Below are positions 62,542 to 64,000 of a DNA stretch of 64,000 nt, piece by piece. The stretch is taken from assembly GCF_000389965.1 (NCBI RefSeq), contig NC_021191.1, forward strand, positions 7,689,501-7,753,500, given 5' to 3'. Under the pieces are notes generated by a model. It searched no databases and had not been told where the DNA came from. It saw only the letters and a program-made list of their open reading frames with translations. The DNA is from Actinoplanes sp. N902-109 (GTDB lineage Bacteria > Actinomycetota > Actinomycetes > Mycobacteriales > Micromonosporaceae). The position numbers and the translations under genes are program-made. Each line of letters begins with the position of its first letter. Within the stretch, counting starts at the first letter, position 1.

Positions 62542-64000
62542 TCAAACCTCCACGACCGTGGGCACGATCATCGGCCGCCGGCGGTAGGCGTCGTTCACCC
62601 AGCGACCCACTGTACGCCGCACGACCTGCTGCAACTGGTGGGTGTCGGTGATCCCTTCCTCGGCCGAGCGGTGCAGCGCGGCGGTGAGCAACGGGATCAC
62701 CGGGCTGAACGCCTCGGGGTCCTCGGAGAAGCCCTTCGCCATGACGCTCGGCTCCCCCACCACCTTGCCGGTGACCGAGTCGATCACCACGGTGGCCGAG
62801 ATGAACCCGCCGTCGCCGAGGATCCGGCGTTCGGTCAGCAACGACTCGCTGACGTCGCCGACGGCCAGCCCGTCCACGTACACGTAGCGGTTCTTGACCC
62901 GGCCGACGTGCCGGGCGTGCCCCTCGACGAGATCCACGACGTCGCCGTCCTCGCACAGCACCACCCGGTCGGGCGCGACCCCCGACTCGATGCCCAGCTG
63001 CGCGTGCGCCCGCAGGTGCCGCCACTCGCCGTGCACCGGCATCAGGTTGCTCGGACGCACCACGTTGAGCAGGTAGAGCAGCTCGCCGGCCGGGGCGTGC
63101 CCGGAGACGTGCACCTTTGCCGTGTCCTTGTGGATCACCGTGGCGCCGGCCCGGGCCAGCTGGTTGATCACCCGGTAGACCGAGGTCTCGTTGCCCGGCA
63201 CCAGCGAGCTGGCCAGCACGACCGTGTCGCCCGGCTCGATCGTGATGTGCCGGTGGTCGCCGGTGGACATCCGGCCGAGCGCGCTCATCGGCTCGCCCTG
63301 CGACCCAGTGGACATGAACACGATCTCGTCCGGCGGCAGATGGGTCGCCTCGTCAAGACTGACCAGGATCCCGTCCGGGATGTGCAGCAGGCCCAGATCG
63401 CGGGCGATGCCCATGTTGCGCACCATCGAGCGGCCGATCAGCGCGACCTTGCGGTCGTACTCGTACGCCGCGTCGAACACCTGCTGCACCCGGTGCACGT
63501 GCGACGCGAAGCTGGCGACGATGATCCGGCCCCGGGCCTTGCCGAAGATGGCGTTGAGCACCGGGCCGATGTCCCGCTCGGGCGCGACGAAGCCGGGGAT
63601 CTCGGCGTTCGTGGAGTCCGACAGCAGCAGGTCGACACCTTCGGCGCCGAGCCGGGCGAACCCGGCCAGGTCGGTGATCCGCCCGTCCAGCGGCACCTGG
63701 TCCATCTTGAAGTCGCCGGTGTGCAGCACCAGGCCGGCCGGCGTGCGCACGGCCACCGCCAGCGCGTCCGGGATGGAGTGGTTGACCGCGAAGAACTCGC
63801 ACTCGAACGGCCCGAGCCGCTCCCGCTGGCCCTCCCGGACCGTCAGCGTGTACGGGTCCAGCCTGCGCTCGGCCAGCTTGGCCTCCACCAGCGCGAGGGT
63901 GAACTCCGAGCCCACGAGCGGGATGTCGGGCTTGTGCGCGAGCAGGTACGGCACCGCGCCGATGTGGTCCTCGTGCCCGTGGGTCAGCACGATCGCCTGC
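62542..64000 (-). CDS. rnj: Ribonuclease J (N-terminus off the right edge)
   Basis: Metallo-beta-lactamase/beta-CASP exo- and endoribonuclease. About 486 codons are present; the reading is open to the edge, so the true start lies outside (the family is about 555-560 residues). Seen: the metal motif THGHEDHIGAVPYLL, FFAVNHSIPDALAVA, HTGDFKMDQ, SDSTNA, beta-CASP ASFASHVHRVQQVFDAA, STGSQGEPMSAL, HVSGHAPAGELLYLL, MPVHGEWRHLRAHAQL and the C-terminal domain ending PTVVEV. Mycobacterial RNase J (Rv2752c) likewise lies beyond ftsK. Confidence 0.97.
   Translation of the reverse strand, partial: QAIVLTHGHEDHIGAVPYLLAHKPDIPLVGSEFTLALVEAKLAERRLDPYTLTVREGQRERLGPFECEFFAVNHSIPDALAVAVRTPAGLVLHTGDFKMDQVPLDGRITDLAGFARLGAEGVDLLLSDSTNAEIPGFVAPERDIGPVLNAIFGKARGRIIVASFASHVHRVQQVFDAAYEYDRKVALIGRSMVRNMGIARDLGLLHIPDGILVSLDEATHLPPDEIVFMSTGSQGEPMSALGRMSTGDHRHITIEPGDTVVLASSLVPGNETSVYRVINQLARAGATVIHKDTAKVHVSGHAPAGELLYLLNVVRPSNLMPVHGEWRHLRAHAQLGIESGVAPDRVVLCEDGDVVDLVEGHARHVGRVKNRYVYVDGLAVGDVSESLLTERRILGDGGFISATVVIDSVTGKVVGEPSVMAKGFSEDPEAFSPVIPLLTAALHRSAEEGITDTHQLQQVVRRTVGRWVNDAYRRRPMIVPTVVEV

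Overview
This is a GC-rich (roughly 70% or more by eye) chromosomal segment from an actinomycete. Many GTG starts, class II ribonucleotide reductase with NrdR, ClgR/PspA, a RecA-RecX-DUF3046 cluster, an F420-type luciferase-like enzyme and a Spo0M-like protein all fit the Actinomycetota. The mix looks most like the Micromonosporaceae (Actinoplanes-like); that family call is an inference, not something the sequence proves. No rRNA, tRNA, CRISPR array, insertion sequence, prophage or replication origin was seen.

Layout. 1-9.5 kb: nrdJ (cut by the left edge) and nrdR, a small LysM membrane protein divergent from lexA across a striking twin SOS operator, then a DUF1330 protein, a MazG-like hydrolase, a membrane beta-propeller protein with a long disordered tail, and hflX. 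9.7-15.3 kb: NAD malic enzyme, converging on a miaA-dapF-GDPD run, then a DUF349 coiled-coil protein. 15.3-19.3 kb: ArsR/SRPBCC pair, truncated globin divergent from an HxlR regulator, miaB and a hypothetical. 19.4-22.8 kb: gluABCD-type amino-acid ABC transporter with two intercistronic hairpins. 22.8-31.1 kb: RNase Y, two low-complexity surface proteins (one with an LPVTG sorting signal), recX, recA and DUF3046, with SOS boxes in front of recA. 31.2-51.3 kb is more mixed: UdgX-type uracil-DNA glycosylase, a MocR regulator divergent from a PNPOx-GNAT fusion, DoxX, Spo0M, two CNNM/CBS proteins, a Ser/Thr kinase, a sortase with a DUF4397 protein, a full-length Lhr helicase followed by an 84-85 bp tandem array, a GNAT, an LLM oxidoreductase, a SAM hydrolase and a Nei-type glycosylase. 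51.3-64 kb: pspM-pspA-clgR, cinA(C-terminal domain)-pgsA-rimO, a GT-C glycosyltransferase, ftsK, YbjN, DUF2784, an S1 serine protease and RNase J (cut by the right edge).

The order nrdR / LysM / lexA / hflX / dapF / miaA / miaB / recX / recA / DUF3046 / pspM-pspA-clgR / pgsA / ftsK / RNase J matches, as recalled, the Mycobacterium tuberculosis Rv2718c-Rv2752c neighbourhood. Most of the window is therefore conserved core chromosome. The 31-51 kb section and the surface-protein genes look like lineage-specific insertions.

Functional themes: DNA-damage response (LexA, RecA, RecX, UdgX, Nei, Lhr, LysM division regulator), dNTP supply (NrdJ/NrdR), tRNA and ribosome modification (MiaA, MiaB, RimO, HflX), RNA decay (RNase Y, RNase J), and envelope stress and surface display (ClgR/PspA/PspM, sortase, LPXTG protein, kinase, CNNM proteins). 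A second pattern is the abundance of short tandem repeats (periods 13-85 bp) in gene spacers and gene ends. The most eye-catching items are the twin LexA operator, the DnaA-box-like cluster in front of nrdR, the PNPOx-GNAT fusion beside MocR, the repeat-encoded tail of DapF, and the 85-bp array after lhr. No unambiguous new multi-gene system was identified.
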